DNA of 64,000 bases from Mesocentrotus franciscanus (GCA_037976565.1 CP137682.1:6012827-6076826), one strand, 5' to 3'; positions 9,741 to 20,243 are shown, counted from the first letter of the stretch. The notes: generated by a model not told the origin, from the letters alone. Made by a program: numbers and translations.

Positions 9741-10540
9741 CATGGGCGGCGGAGCGTCTTTCAAAGTGGGGGTCAAAGGGTACTTTCTGGAAAAAAGAGG
9801 GGCGCCTACAAGAGGAAATCTCAAAGCGAAAATATACCATGTTTAGACATTGGTATATACCCCTACATTGTGATTACATTATCAAAGATTTGTTTGTTTC
9901 TCTCTTTACATGGTCCAAGATACTGCTTAAGCATCATACTTTGCAGTTGGGTGTGATGGTCTGAATATTTATTTGCGAGCGAGCGAGCAAATATTTTAAG
10001 ATTTGTGAGGTCGCAGTGCAAAAAATTACATCTTATAAAGAGGAAAAACAATCCTGATGGGGTTATAAGCACAATTTAATCATGACAGACTGAAAAGATC
10101 TTAAGTAAGAAACATAAATGTGAGCGAGTGAGCCGACCGAGCTTTGGGTGAAATTTAAATTAGGAGCCATTAAATTAGGAGCACATTTTATGTTGAAAGG
10201 AAAAGGAGGCATATATCCAAATGGAAAAGGACACTTATTAGAAAAGCAAAAGTGCTCATGTCAAAGTAAAAAGGGGAATTATCAGAGGTGAAAATGGGGC
10301 ACTTCTTGCACCTGATAAGGGGCACTCACCAGAGAGGAAGAAAGGCACTTTTGAGAACGGAAAAGGGACACTTATTACAAAGGAAAAGGGGCCATTATCA
10401 AAATGAAAATGGCACCAATTTATAGAAAGGATACGGGGCACGTGTCAAAATAAATGGTGCACTTTTTAGAGATGAAAGGGGGCACTTATTACAGAGTTAA
10501 AAGGGGTAACTCTCAAATTTGAATAAGGGCACCAATCTGA
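9741..10540 (+). mobile_element. Array-bearing element, copy 2
   Basis: It starts GGGCGGCGGAGCGTCTTTC and matches the head of copy 1 through CTCAAAGCGAAAATATACCA, the GCGAGCGAGCGAG motif and CCTGATGGGGTTATAAGCAC. Degenerate repeats of the type AAAAGGGGCACTTATTA follow to about 10,540. It is shorter than copy 1 because part of the array is missing. Ends and target duplication are not resolved. Confidence 0.65.
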
Positions 10541-11206
10541 GTCCGGCACGGTCTACTCGTATGTGGTGAACATTTACAATGTATCTGAATGGAATATAGG
10601 TTTACTATATAAGTATACACCTCTCTTCACTACAGTTTACAGAATTGTACAGATTTAGAAAGAAACCCAGAACAAAGTTTCATGGATCTCTTTTGTAATT
10701 AAGGCTATATAAGGAATATAATGGACGACGGACTGCAGCGGAGATGATATTTTACGTGCATAAGAAATAACATAAAATTATTAATAAAATTTACAAAATA
10801 CAACAGGGTGTTCAAAACTGTTATTTGCCCGCAAGCGAAAAACACAAGCCCTCAGATTTTCAAATTTGTTGACAAATATTAGGAATTTTTCCGACACCCC
10901 CTCCCCCTTCCCCTGATTTTATGCCAATTATTGCCCGTGAAATACTACTCCAAGAAAACTTCCTGCCCCCTCCGAAGAAAAAAAATAAGGAGAGAACCTG
11001 CCCCCAGGAAAATACCCCTGTGAAAACTGCCCCATAAAACTACCCAGAAAATTGCCCTCTCTTACAATTAACGCCCGGATTGACAGCTACCCAGCCCTTA
11101 AGCCAATTACCCCTCTTGATGTCCGCGAGAGAGTATCGTTGGGGGCGGGGGGGGGGAGATTTTGAGCTCATTTCGTCTTTATATAGGTTTTCACTTTTAT
11201 TTTCAG
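10541..11206. other. Sequence upstream of lipocalin pseudo-exon B
   Basis: I searched this stretch, and back to 6.6 kb, for a lipocalin first exon (leader, GFGGCP, GRW) and found none in any frame. It is AT-rich, with C-run-rich debris at 10,890-11,150. Confidence 0.5.
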
Positions 11207-11484
11207 ATTATGAAAGCGAAAATCCGGTTAAATACTGAGTACCATTTGTTTACAACGAAAGGTACAGCATCAACTACGTCTGCAAAGAGTATTTACGAGA
11301 CCTCATCTACGTACAAAACACGTGGATCATCGCCCGTGATCGTGTGATGTCGGAAGAAAACTACGATGACGCCATGCGGTACCTCGCCTCCGTGGGCATC
11401 AACACGATGAAGTTAGAGAAAGCGGAACAGCGAAAATGCCGCTATGATCAATTAATTTCCCAGCATATTCAATTAAAAATATGA
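11207..11484 (+). pseudogene. Lipocalin B, orphan second exon with nonsense codon
   Basis: An acceptor TTTTCAG precedes ATTATGAAAGC, the same start and phase as exon 2 of lipocalin C. The frame reads YESENPVKY, a TGA at 11236-11238, then VPFVYNERYSINYVC, VQNTWIIARDR, and EENYDDAMRYLASVG, ending at TGA 11482-11484. Lipocalin A has Tyr-Trp-Val at the TGA position, so a Trp codon probably became TGA. No first exon is seen upstream. The rest of the exon is still well conserved, so loss seems fairly recent. It is most like lipocalin C. Confidence 0.85.
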
Positions 11485-11884
11485 AAGCCTCTAAGAGACC
11501 TATAGCCTACGAGATGGACAGAAAAGGGGACCGACGGCCCACCAGACCGATAATTAACGTCGGTCTAGTAATACCCTTTACAAAAGTTGTAAGAGGACCC
11601 ACATATAAACGATGCCTGTCGGTGTCGAGGGGAATCGGTCCTATGGGCTGTAGCCTCGATTTCCGCACGGACCTGACAAACCCGAGATAGGGCTCGATAC
11701 TGAAGATCAAAAGGTATACAAGAGGCTAAATGCAACCGCTCATCATAGCAACAACAACAAAAAACAAAAAACAGTATCACGGAATATTTATCAAATATTA
11801 CATTCTTGGAATGCTTATGTTTTACTTCTGCAAAGTTTGATATTTTATAGCTGAATGAGTCCACATCCAAACTTTGTTTAAACT

Positions 11885-12010
11885 CCCCTTGAATGAATGA
11901 ATAAATAAAGGAATGATTGAATAAAAGAATTAAAGAATGAATGATCGATTAAAAGAAAGGATGAGTGGGTATATGAACAAATAAATGTATAAATGAATGA
12001 ATGAAAATGA
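11885..12010. repeat. Degenerate (GAAT)n tract
   Basis: Runs of GAATGAATGAATAAATAAA and relatives about 400 bp after the end of lipocalin pseudo-exon B. Comparable tetranucleotide tracts follow lipocalins C and D. Confidence 0.7.
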
Positions 12011-12195
12011 ATGTACAAAATCTATTCTCCCTCACTAAATATTTTGCCTGTTTTTTTAACTGTAGGCATTATCTTTGAAAGGAATTTGGGAAATAGGTGA
12101 ACTGTGGGCTCTGCCCCTGCAACCTGACAAAGTTAGGCCCTAAAGCTAGATAGGGTTTACAAGACAAACCCTTGTTCTATAAAATTGTCCTTAGG

Positions 12196-12213
12196 AGAGA
12201 GAGAGAGAGAGAG

Positions 12214-12249
<36 letters not shown>

Positions 12250-12256
12250 TGTGTGT
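12196..12256. repeat. (GA)n(GT)n compound microsatellite
   Basis: A GA run of about 22 nt passes directly into a GT run of about 40 nt with few interruptions. Confidence 0.9.
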
Positions 12257-12644
12257 ATTTTGTAAATTGTATTAAGAAGAATTATTTGTATTGTTTTGTT
12301 ATTGAATGAAATCAAAATAAAAGGAAAGAAAAAGTGAAAGTGAGAGAGAGAGATTTGATTTCCAACGAAATGGAAAAATATATAAATTTAAAGGCATAGA
12401 TTAGGCTTTCTATCGCTCAAGACGACTATCTTGAAGGTTCAGAATTGCTTAAACTCGAGAGCGTCCGGGGGCTCTGCCCCTGGACCCCCCGATAGCGGCT
12501 CTAAGGCGACCCCTGGATCCCATCCAAGACAACACTTTCTTCTATAAATACACGTATGACGGAATTATTCTTAGGAGAGAGAGTGTGTGTAAATAATAAA
12601 GCAATAGGCATTATGGAGGAATCCGGGAGCTCGGCCCCTGGAAC

Positions 12645-12790
12645 CAGTGGCGGATCCAGGGGGGCCTTAGCACAAAAAAAAGGTAAAAACACCCCTTTTT
12701 GTATAAAAAAAGAAGATGGGCCCCCTCAAGGGGGATGGATGTTGACTGCCCCCGTTGAGCAAAAAAAATAGTGCTCACTACCCCGGTGCT
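12645..12790 (+). mobile_element. Transposon end, CAGTGGCGGATCC type
   Basis: The segment opens CAGTGGCGGATCCAGGGG, sharing 12 terminal bases with the element at 9020-9323. G- and A-run-rich sequence follows. The other end was not found, so this is a fragment or a solo end. Confidence 0.4.
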
Positions 12791-13167
12791 GGATACACAA
12801 AGTGCAGGGTTAAAGATGGACAATTATAAACAGTGATCTAATATTTGGTCCTTTGACCTCAGACAAAATAAGGTCAGTCAGTGCAGTTGACTACAGTTTC
12901 GACAATTACGTAAGATTTTAAACATTCAATTGTATCCATATTGACAATCTCTGCGGTGAAAGTGTATTCTGGCGGAGAGTACCAGAGATGAGTAGGGCTC
13001 ACTCCCAGTGACGCCCCAATTATGCAAACAAAGACAGACAATGGAGATGGTGATGTGACGGTGAGGTCTGTTTATATTCATCCCTCCATCTCCGCTCACC
13101 TTATTTAGTTGGTGCTACGCCCTGTTTTCATCATTAGCTCCCTGACACTCTCAATCCCTGCATCACC

Positions 13168-13486
13168 ATGCGAATGCTCGTCGCTTTCGTCCTGCTCAAC
13201 CTAGCCGCGTTCTCCTCGGCCCAGGTTATCGGCTTCGGCGGATGCCCCGACTTCAGACCGGCCGTCGAGTTCGATTTCAACCTCTACGCGGGGCGCTGGT
13301 ACGAAATCGCCCTGTTCTACAACGCCCCCCAAGAGGGTTTGCGATGTCAATCTAGCAATTACACGGTGAAAGACGGATATTATTTCTTCACCAATGAATC
13401 GGGAATTGATCCTTACGGCAAGGCCTATTCATACCAGATCCCAGTTTACAGGTCAGGAGCGGACCCGAACAACGTGACGATACTGT
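13168..13486 (+). CDS. Lipocalin C exon 1
   Basis: The start context CACCATGCG is a good Kozak match and directly precedes the leader. The exon runs 106 codons plus one nucleotide and ends ACTGT|GTAAGT. The leader and first mature residues (SSAQV-GFGGCP) are nearly the same as in lipocalin A, evidence of tandem duplication. TTTATATTC at about 13,070 and TTATTTAG at 13,101 are weak TATA candidates. Confidence 0.93.
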
Positions 13487-14020
13487 GTAAGTAAAACATA
13501 TAAACTTTTGAGAGAAAACCCCCACCAACAAAAAAAGAGGGGGGAGAGAGAGGGGGAACTTGAACATTAAAATATATCTAGCGCAAATTTTAAAGAAACC
13601 AATTGATAATTATAAGAAGGTTGTGATAACACATGAGTCTATTGTAACATTGTCAGGTTTTCTCCTTTACCACTGTTCCTAAGTTTTTACCATGGACCCT
13701 AAACTACTTACAAGGGCGTCGTAAGAATTTAAAGGAGGGGATCTGACTTTCACATAATTATATAGGGCCGACAAGTTTTCCGACAGAGAAGCTTAGGCGA
13801 ACAAAAAAAAAGTGTCTTTAGAATATTAATTGTAAAAGAGAAGAAAGTGAAGTAAACAATTAAAACAATTATTTAAAACAATGCATCAAACAAAGTGCCT
13901 CAATCCTTGTGTTTGTTGGACAGGGATTTAAAGAATGCTCATCCCAAACAAGTAACTAGGGTTTAAAAAAAAGTAGGACTGATTTGTGTCACAACCCTGA
14001 AAAACCAGTCTCCATTTCTA

Positions 14021-14052
<32 letters not shown>

Positions 14053-14361
14053 ACTTCAGATTATGCCAGTGAAACGACTCCAGGTGAATTCAAGGTTGTC
14101 TTCGTCGACTACAAAAGCTACGCCATTCTTCACGACTGCAACGAGTACCTGTGGGGCTTCATCAACGTCCAGAACAACTGGATCATCGCCCGCGATCGTA
14201 GGATGTCGGAAGAAGACTACGACGACGCCCTGTGGTACCTCGCCTCAATGGGCGTCAACGTGAGGAAGTTTAAGAAGGCGGACCAGGAGGATTGCCCAGT
14301 TTACCGAGACGTACCCGAGCAGGATGAAGATCCCGAGAACGAGGACGAGCCGAGGGAGTAA
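13168..14361 (+). CDS. Lipocalin C, ApoD-like (two exons)
   Basis: Exons 13168-13486 and 14060-14361 join in phase 1 to give 206 residues, close to normal lipocalin length. The leader MRMLVAFVLLNLAAFSSA predicts secretion. The fold markers are GFGGCPDF, YAGRWYEIALFY (GxW), DYKSYAILHDC and NNWIIARDRRMS. Cysteines GGCP, LRCQ, HDC and EDC match the two disulfides of ApoD. Three N-glycosylation sequons (NYT, NES, NVT) lie in exon 1; lipocalin A has none. The C-terminus is acidic (EQDEDPENEDEPRE). It is probably an extracellular carrier of a small hydrophobic molecule, ligand unknown. It is the least altered member of the cluster and the best reference for the ancestral copy. Confidence 0.93.
13487..14059 (+). 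other. Lipocalin C intron (573 bp)
   Basis: It begins GTAAGT and ends in a long (CT)n tract then CACTTCAG. Position and phase equal those of the lipocalin A intron, one third its length. No coding content was seen. Confidence 0.85.
14060..14361 (+). CDS. Lipocalin C exon 2
   Basis: It begins after CACTTCAG and reads YYASETTPGEFKVVFVDY once joined to exon 1. It ends at TAA 14359-14361. Phe-Lys stands where lipocalin A has Tyr-Trp, so the aromatic motif is relaxed here. Confidence 0.92.
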
Positions 14362-14731
14362 ATAGAATAGCTTACTTCCGTTCGGTTGTACGACACAGGC
14401 TCCGGTGATAATTGCTATGCGATCAGCAGCCTACACTATCCGAATCATTACCTTCATCCTCGGATCAAACATTATAGGATTACCTAACCCTATAAACCTA
14501 TAACCTTAAGCCCAACTGCAAACCTAACCCTAACCTTACATCTTTGAAGAAATAACACCTGAAGTATGTGTCGGAACATTTTTAATCAAGTAAATCATTT
14601 CTATCCGGAATGAATGAGTATCAAATCAAACAATTTTCTACACCGATTGAATTAATGACGGTATTTAAATGAAATAGATTAAAAGAAAAAACTAAATATT
14701 TGTTTAGACACTACCATTAAGATTAATTGGG

Positions 14732-14737
14732 AATAAA
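14732..14737 (+). promoter_or_regulatory. Candidate poly(A) signal, lipocalin C
   Basis: AATAAA lies 371 nt after the stop codon. It is the clearest hexamer before the GATT repeats begin. Confidence 0.4.
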
Positions 14738-14899
14738 CAAGCCTTCTTCGTAAAGTTTTATAATCAAATATTCTTTGTCGAACAAGGAGACTTTAAAATA
14801 TCGTTTGTTTGCATTTTTTATAAATCATATTTTATCTACTTATGCTAATGAATGATTGAAATTAAATTATTCTATTGAACATATATGATTTGACGGATT

Positions 14900-15660
14900 T
14901 GCTACTTCAACTGATCGATTAATCGAATGATCAGTAAGTTAATGATTGGTTGGTTGATGGTTAGTTTAATACCTGGGTAATTGATTGAAGCATTTGGTTG
15001 ATGATTTAATTTAATGATTGATGGATGAATTGATTGTTTGGTTGACTGATTGATTGATTGATTCATTCATTCATTCATTCATTGGTTGGTTGGTTGGTTG
15101 ATTGGTATTGATTTGTTTATCAGTTGGTTGATTGGTTGTTTGGTTGATTGGTTATAGTTGACTGAATGATTGATTGATTGATTGATTCATTGGTTGGTTG
15201 GTTGATTGAGCCATTGGTCGAGTGGTTGATTGATTGGTATTGGTTTGTTTATCATTTGGTTGATTGGTTTTAGTCGACTGATTGATTGATTGATTCATTC
15301 ATCGGTTGGTTGATTGAGCCATTGGTCGATTGGTTGATTGATTGGTATTGGTTTGTTTATCAGTTGGTTGATTGGTTGTTTGGTTGATTGGTTATAGTTG
15401 ACTGATTGATTGATTGATTCAGTCATTGGTTGGTTGGTTGAGCCAATGGTCGAGTGGTTGATTGATTGGTATTGGTTTGTTTATCAGTTGGTTGATTGGG
15501 TTTTTGGTTGATTGGTTATAGTTGACTGATTGATTGATTGATTCAGTCATTGGTTGATTGATTGAGCCATTGGTCGATTGGTTAATTGATTGGTATTGGT
15601 TTGTTTATCAGTTGGTTGATTGGTTGGTTGTTTGGTTGGTTGGTTGACAGGTTGAGCGAT
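14900..15660. repeat. GATT/GGTT repeats with about 118-bp higher-order period
   Basis: Tetranucleotides (GATT, GGTT, ATTC) form a longer unit. Its landmark GGTATTGGTTTGTTTATCAG recurs near 15,100, 15,235, 15,345, 15,465 and 15,590, and TTATAGTTGACTGA recurs at similar spacing. Such regular higher-order structure points to unequal exchange of a long unit rather than simple slippage. Confidence 0.8.
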
Positions 15661-15799
15661 TGGTTAGTAGATTGTGACCCCAAAACTGCTATGGATTAAA
15701 AGGACTTGCAGGGTAAAACTTTTTGTTTGTTTGGGAGTTTGAGAGAGGGATAATATTATGTAGAGGACAGAAAATGCTTTTAAGCTTGGATATATAAAA

Positions 15800-16570
15800 C
15801 AGCAAAATGTGCCGACAAGGATCGAAACAAATATAACAAATGTCTGCAAAGTTCTTGAGTCTTGTATGAGGGATGTCATCATGGACCACATGCTACATAA
15901 TGATCTTATATCCAATGCTCAGCATGGGTTTATTCCTGGGAGATCATGCACAACGCAGTTACTCACCCAACTGGAAGACTGGACCCGTATGCTTGATCTT
16001 GGGGAACCAATTGATGTTATTTATATGGACTTTAGTAAAGCGTTTGACTCTGTCCCTCATCAAAGACTGATTAGTAAAGTGAAATCCTATGGTTTCTCTG
16101 GACAACTGCTTAGATGGATACAAGAATAACTCACTGGACGAACTCAATGTGTTATTGTCAATGATGCCAAGTCAACTTGGGCTAAAGTCACAAGCGGAAT
16201 TCCACAAGGAAGTATCCTCGGACCGATCCTGTTCTTAATGTTCATCAATGACTTTCCAGATGCGATATCAAGTAATATTCTAATGTATGCTGACGATGCA
16301 AAGATTTATAGAGCAGTCGGAAAAGTGTCAAATGTGCTTGACCTCCAAGGGGATTTGGATTCTGCAGTCCAGTGGTCTAGCTAATGACTGGCAGTTAAAG
16401 TTCAACAACACTAAATGTAAAACCTTTCATCTTGGGCGTGGAAATAGTCATGCAACTTATAGCATGGATGGTAATACCCTACAATCTTCTACAGAAGAGA
16501 AGGATCTCGGCATTCTTATTAATCCGGAATTGAAGTTTCATAAGCATGTATCTCTCGCAGTCAAGGGCGT
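15800..16570 (+). pseudogene. LINE reverse transcriptase fragment, broken
   Basis: The reading frame shows core reverse transcriptase motifs in order: HGFIPGRSCTTQLL, YMDFSKAFDSVPHQRL, IPQGSILGPILF and MYADDAKIY, then WQLKFNNTKC and EKDLGILI in another frame. This is the layout of non-LTR elements of the CR1/Jockey group. Damage includes TAA at 16127-16129, a stop near 16382 and a frameshift just after it. The endonuclease region and 3' end are missing. It is a dead 5'- and 3'-truncated copy. Confidence 0.88.
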
Positions 16571-16704
16571 CAATCCGAGTTTGAGCATGGGGGGGGGGGC
16601 ACAATTACATGTCACTCTCTCTCTCTAGTTATTCTGTTTCACGGCATGTACTTTCATTGGTGACCGGTCAGTTATTGCCTTTTTTATCTTTTACATTTTA
16701 TTAC

Positions 16705-17600
16705 ATTTTTAGAGAAAGAAGACGATTCGTTGTACCGTTCTCAACTCTTAATCTTTGTCTGAATTCAGTTTCCTACCTCCCGCGCGAAGCGCGTAAGTTT
16801 TGACGTTTCATTAAATTATTAGAGAAAGAAGACGATTCGTTGTACGTACGCTCTTGACTCTTAATCTTTGTTCGATTCAGTTTCCCCCTCCCGAAGCTTT
16901 GACGTTTCATTAAATTATTAGAGAAAGAAGACGATTCATTGTACCGTTCTCGACTCTTAATCCTTGTTTGAATTCAGCCCCCTCCCGCGCGTAGCGCGAA
17001 GCTTTGACGTTTCATTAAATTATTTAAAAAGAAAACGATTCGTTGTACCGTTCTTGACTCTTAATCCTTGTCTGAATTCAGTTTCCACCCTCTCGCGCGT
17101 AGCGTGGAAGCTTTGACGTTTCATTAAATTATTAGAGAACGAAGACGGTTCGTTGTACCGTTCTCGACTCTTAATCCCTGCTTGAATTCAGCTAGTTTCC
17201 CCTCTCCCGCGCGAAGCGCGGAAGCTTTGACGTTTCATTAAATTATTTTAAAAGAAGATGATTCGTTGTACGTAGGTTCTTGACTCTTAATCTTTGTTTG
17301 ATTCAGTTTCCCCCTCCCGTGCGAAGCGCGGAAGCTTTGACGTTTCATTAAATTATTTAAAAAAGAAGACGATTCTTTGTACCGTTCTCGACTCTTCTCT
17401 TAATCCTTGTTTGAATTCAGTCCCCCTCCCTCGCGAAGCGCGGAAGCTTTGACGTTTCATTAAATAAAAATTAGAGAACGAAGACGATTCGTTCTACCGT
17501 TTTCGACTCTTAATCCCTGTTTCATGAAATTTTTAGAGAAGAAGACGTTTCGTAGTACCGTTCTCGACTATTAATCCTTGTTTTAATAAAGTTGAAGAGC
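16705..17600 (+). repeat. Tandem array of about 100-114-bp units with hairpin cores
   Basis: Eight or nine units share GAAGACGATTCGTTGTACC, then CTCGACTCTTAATC, then TTTGAATTCAG, then CCCGCGCGAAGCGCGGAAGC, then GACGTTTCATTAAATTATT. Copies of the last motif sit near 16802, 16901, 17004, 17114, 17228, 17338 and 17449. The core GCGCGAAGCGC is a short palindrome around GAA; variants carry GTA in the loop. The array lies between two LINE fragments. Confidence 0.85.
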
Positions 17601-17909
17601 TTTATGGGGGTGGCTTGAGCCCCCTACTCGCTCTAGAACCCTTATTGGTACCACTCTGTATCTGCGTGTCACCATCATGTCATCATAAACCAGTAAAAAG
17701 TAACCTTTCTTTTCATCTTTGTTTCCTTATATGTTGGTATGTTTTTCTCTTTTTGAACGACGTCGACACTTTCTGTCACAAAAGTGACAGTGTGTACCTC
17801 CCTAGCGGTTCGGTTTGTTTGCTAAAATGTCCTTTGAATTTACCTGGTTTCTAAATTTACGTCAGCGTCCTATTGATTATTACGTAATTATTATTTATCA
17901 TCATACTGA

Positions 17910-18800
17910 TCGACAGAATGCACATTCATTCCTGTGTATTTGGTAGAGCCTATAAGGAAAATGACAAGACGAAAAGACAACAGAGTATAAAGAGCTATAG
18001 GCGGAGGGGTGTAAGGACGTCATTGGTTGGGCGGGATCGCCTACTTAAATTCGGAAGACATGTTCTCAATATTTGTCGGACAGCTTCTTATGCAATTCAC
18101 AAAATTGGCAAACTGAGATGTTACGTTGATCAAGCCACAACAGAAAAACTAGTTCATGCATTTGTTATAACAGTTTGTTGTTTGGTTTGCCAGGGTCTCT
18201 CATAGACAAGGTCGAAAGAGTACCAAATTCTGCAGCTAGACTTATCTCACGAAAACGTAAACGAGATCACATTACTCATGTGTTGTATGATTTACATTGG
18301 CTACCTGTAAGAGATAGAATCGTTTTTAAACTCTTAACAATTGCATATAAATCTAAACACAATGATGCTCCCATGTATTTGCAACATCGTATTTCAAGTC
18401 ATCGACCAACTCACAATCTCTGTTCCTCTTCAAAACATTCATTCACGCCCTTAGTTACATATACCAAAACATATGGACACCGTGCTTTTCAGTATGCCAT
18501 TCCAGAAATATGGAACAATCTCCCAGAGTCTCTAAAATGTCGTCCTTCACTACATTCGTTTAAATCCGTCTTAAAAACATATCTGCTTCGATCATGCCGG
18601 TCTTAAATCATGAAGTAAACGTGTAAATGTTGTAATTGATTTGATAATTTAAGGGATAAACGGTGAAAGCTCAATATTTTAATGTCTTTCCTCTCTCTCC
18701 CTCTCTCTCTGTTTCCCTCGTATCTAAGCGCATTGAGACAATTATGTAACATGCGCTATATAATAATTAAAAATTATTATTATTATTATTATTGTTATTC
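17910..18800 (+). mobile_element. L2/CR1-like LINE, 3' end
   Basis: The frames spell the C-terminal part of a non-LTR reverse transcriptase: ICRTASYAIHKIGKLR, NSLLFGLP, ERVPNSAARLISRKRKRDHI, LHWLPVRDRIVFKLL, YGHRAFQYAIPEIWNNLP and SLHSFKSVLKTYL, ending at a stop near 18606. A frameshift near 18,175 breaks it. The 3' UTR has AAGCGCATTGAGA, CGCTATATAA and an (ATT)n tail at about 18,772-18,795. The tail ends about 45 bp before lipocalin D. Confidence 0.88.
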
Positions 18801-18841
18801 ATTATTTCACGTCACCAAACTCGCAATAATCACCGAATACG

Positions 18842-20243
18842 ATGTATCATGCGCTTTCTCCGTCGCCGTTCTCTGCCTCGCCGCCTTCGCCGGCTACGTA
18901 CGCCTCGGCTCATGTCCTCGGCCTTGGCCGGTGTTCGGACGTCCGACCGGTTGATGATCTCGACACGGCCCAGTTCACGGGTCGATGGTTCGAGATCGCT
19001 CGATTCTATACGACCTACGAAGAAGGTGTTTCGTGTTTGATTCAGGAGTAAACAACCCAGGTTGATACAGTCAATGATTTGGATTGTTATTTAACTGCGA
19101 CGACCTCGGGCGTTGATCGGGAAGGCACATACTTCCATTTGAGGACTCGGTGACTCAAGAATCACCAGGAAGATTAAGTAAGTATATATCCAGAATGATG
19201 AAGTCTGTTTCGTGCCGAAATTATAAGGGCGCTAATTTGTGTAAAATGATATAAAACGCCCTTAACTCTGTCTCTCAACGGAATATTAATTCAACTAGAA
19301 ATGTTAAACATTTTTAGCATCTTGAAATAACTACCTTTCATCTACTGGTGAACCCAGGGACATAACGCCTCCCCGCCTCCCTCCCCTGGAACTTGGAACT
19401 TGAGAGGGATTTTTTTTCTCTCTTCCTTTTAGGCTACAAATTATTAATTCTCGTACCGCTTTTGAGCTGATATTTTCCATATTATTGGATAATCCGATTT
19501 TCCCGAGAGCGTTTTTTTTCCGGGATTGATTCCCCCCCCCATCCCGCAACTGGACCAACACTAGTCATGTCGCTATTCATTTAATATTTATGCATAATAA
19601 TCCAAAATTATGGGTTATTTTTCGATACATTTATTTGATTTGAGTTTTTTGTCATGTTCGTCATTTACATGGGCCTTCTGATTTCTTATTTTGGTATAAT
19701 GAGATTACCATAATGATTCACCACGACTTTGTATACACTGGCGTAGCCGGACTTGTTGTAGGGTCCGGTTGGGGGCAGGGTCACGTGGGTTAAGGTCTCG
19801 ACCTCAAGTTCCATGGATGACCTTTTTAGGCGTATGAACAGGGGGCATGGCCATCCAGTGCCCCCCTAATCCGGCCCCGGCTACGCCTATTCATGTCTAC
19901 ATAAACCATTTTCTCTCTGTCCAAAGATTTCGCCGCCGACGACTGGGAGGCTTACATAATCGCTTCTATTGACTACGACTACTACGCTTGAATCCACGAC
20001 TGTAAGGAAGACTTCTGGGGCCTCTTCAACGTCCAATATAACTGGATCTTCGCCCGTGAGCCGACTCTGTCCGAAGACGACTACCAAGTCGCCATGGAAT
20101 ACCTCACTTCGAAGGGCATCAACCTGAAGTTTATCATGACGAACCAGCGCGACTGCGAGACATGGCCGCGCGTGACGGAGAGACTTCCTTACTTACCAAC
20201 GACGGCTTGTTTCACCCACATCGATGACGCTTTCAAAGTTTAA
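18842..20243 (+). pseudogene. Lipocalin D, two-exon pseudogene
   Basis: Exon 1 (about 18849-19177) shows the leader CAFSVAVLCLAAFA in one frame and the mature part SAHVLGLGRCSDVRP, FTGRWFEIARFYTTYEEG in the next. A 13-nt insertion near 18,893 (GGCTACGTACGCC) accounts for the shift. The ATG at 18849 is out of frame with both. Stops follow at 19049, 19151 and 19175. Exon 2 (19927-20243) reads WEAYIIASIDYDYYA, TGA at 19989, IHDC, then FNVQYNWIFAREPTLSEDD and RDC, ending at TAA 20241. The cysteines and WIFARE motif remain. The intron contains a TIR element. Several independent breaks rule out a working product. Confidence 0.88.
19736..19890. mobile_element. Small TIR element in the lipocalin D intron
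   Basis: The left end CACTGGCGTAGCCGG and the complement of the right end ATAGGCGTAGCCGG share GGCGTAGCCGG. The 155-bp interior is G-rich and has no ORF. The inverted ends are clear; the exact boundaries and target duplication are not. Confidence 0.55.

Larger units (their letters stand above)
11485..13060. other. Intergenic between lipocalins B and C
   Basis: Holds GAAT-type repeats (11,885-12,010), a GA/GT microsatellite (12,196-12,256), and transposon-like patches with GGGGCTCTGCCCCTGGACCC at 12,469-12,488. A CAGTGGCGGATCC terminus occurs at 12645. No gene was recognised. Confidence 0.5.
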
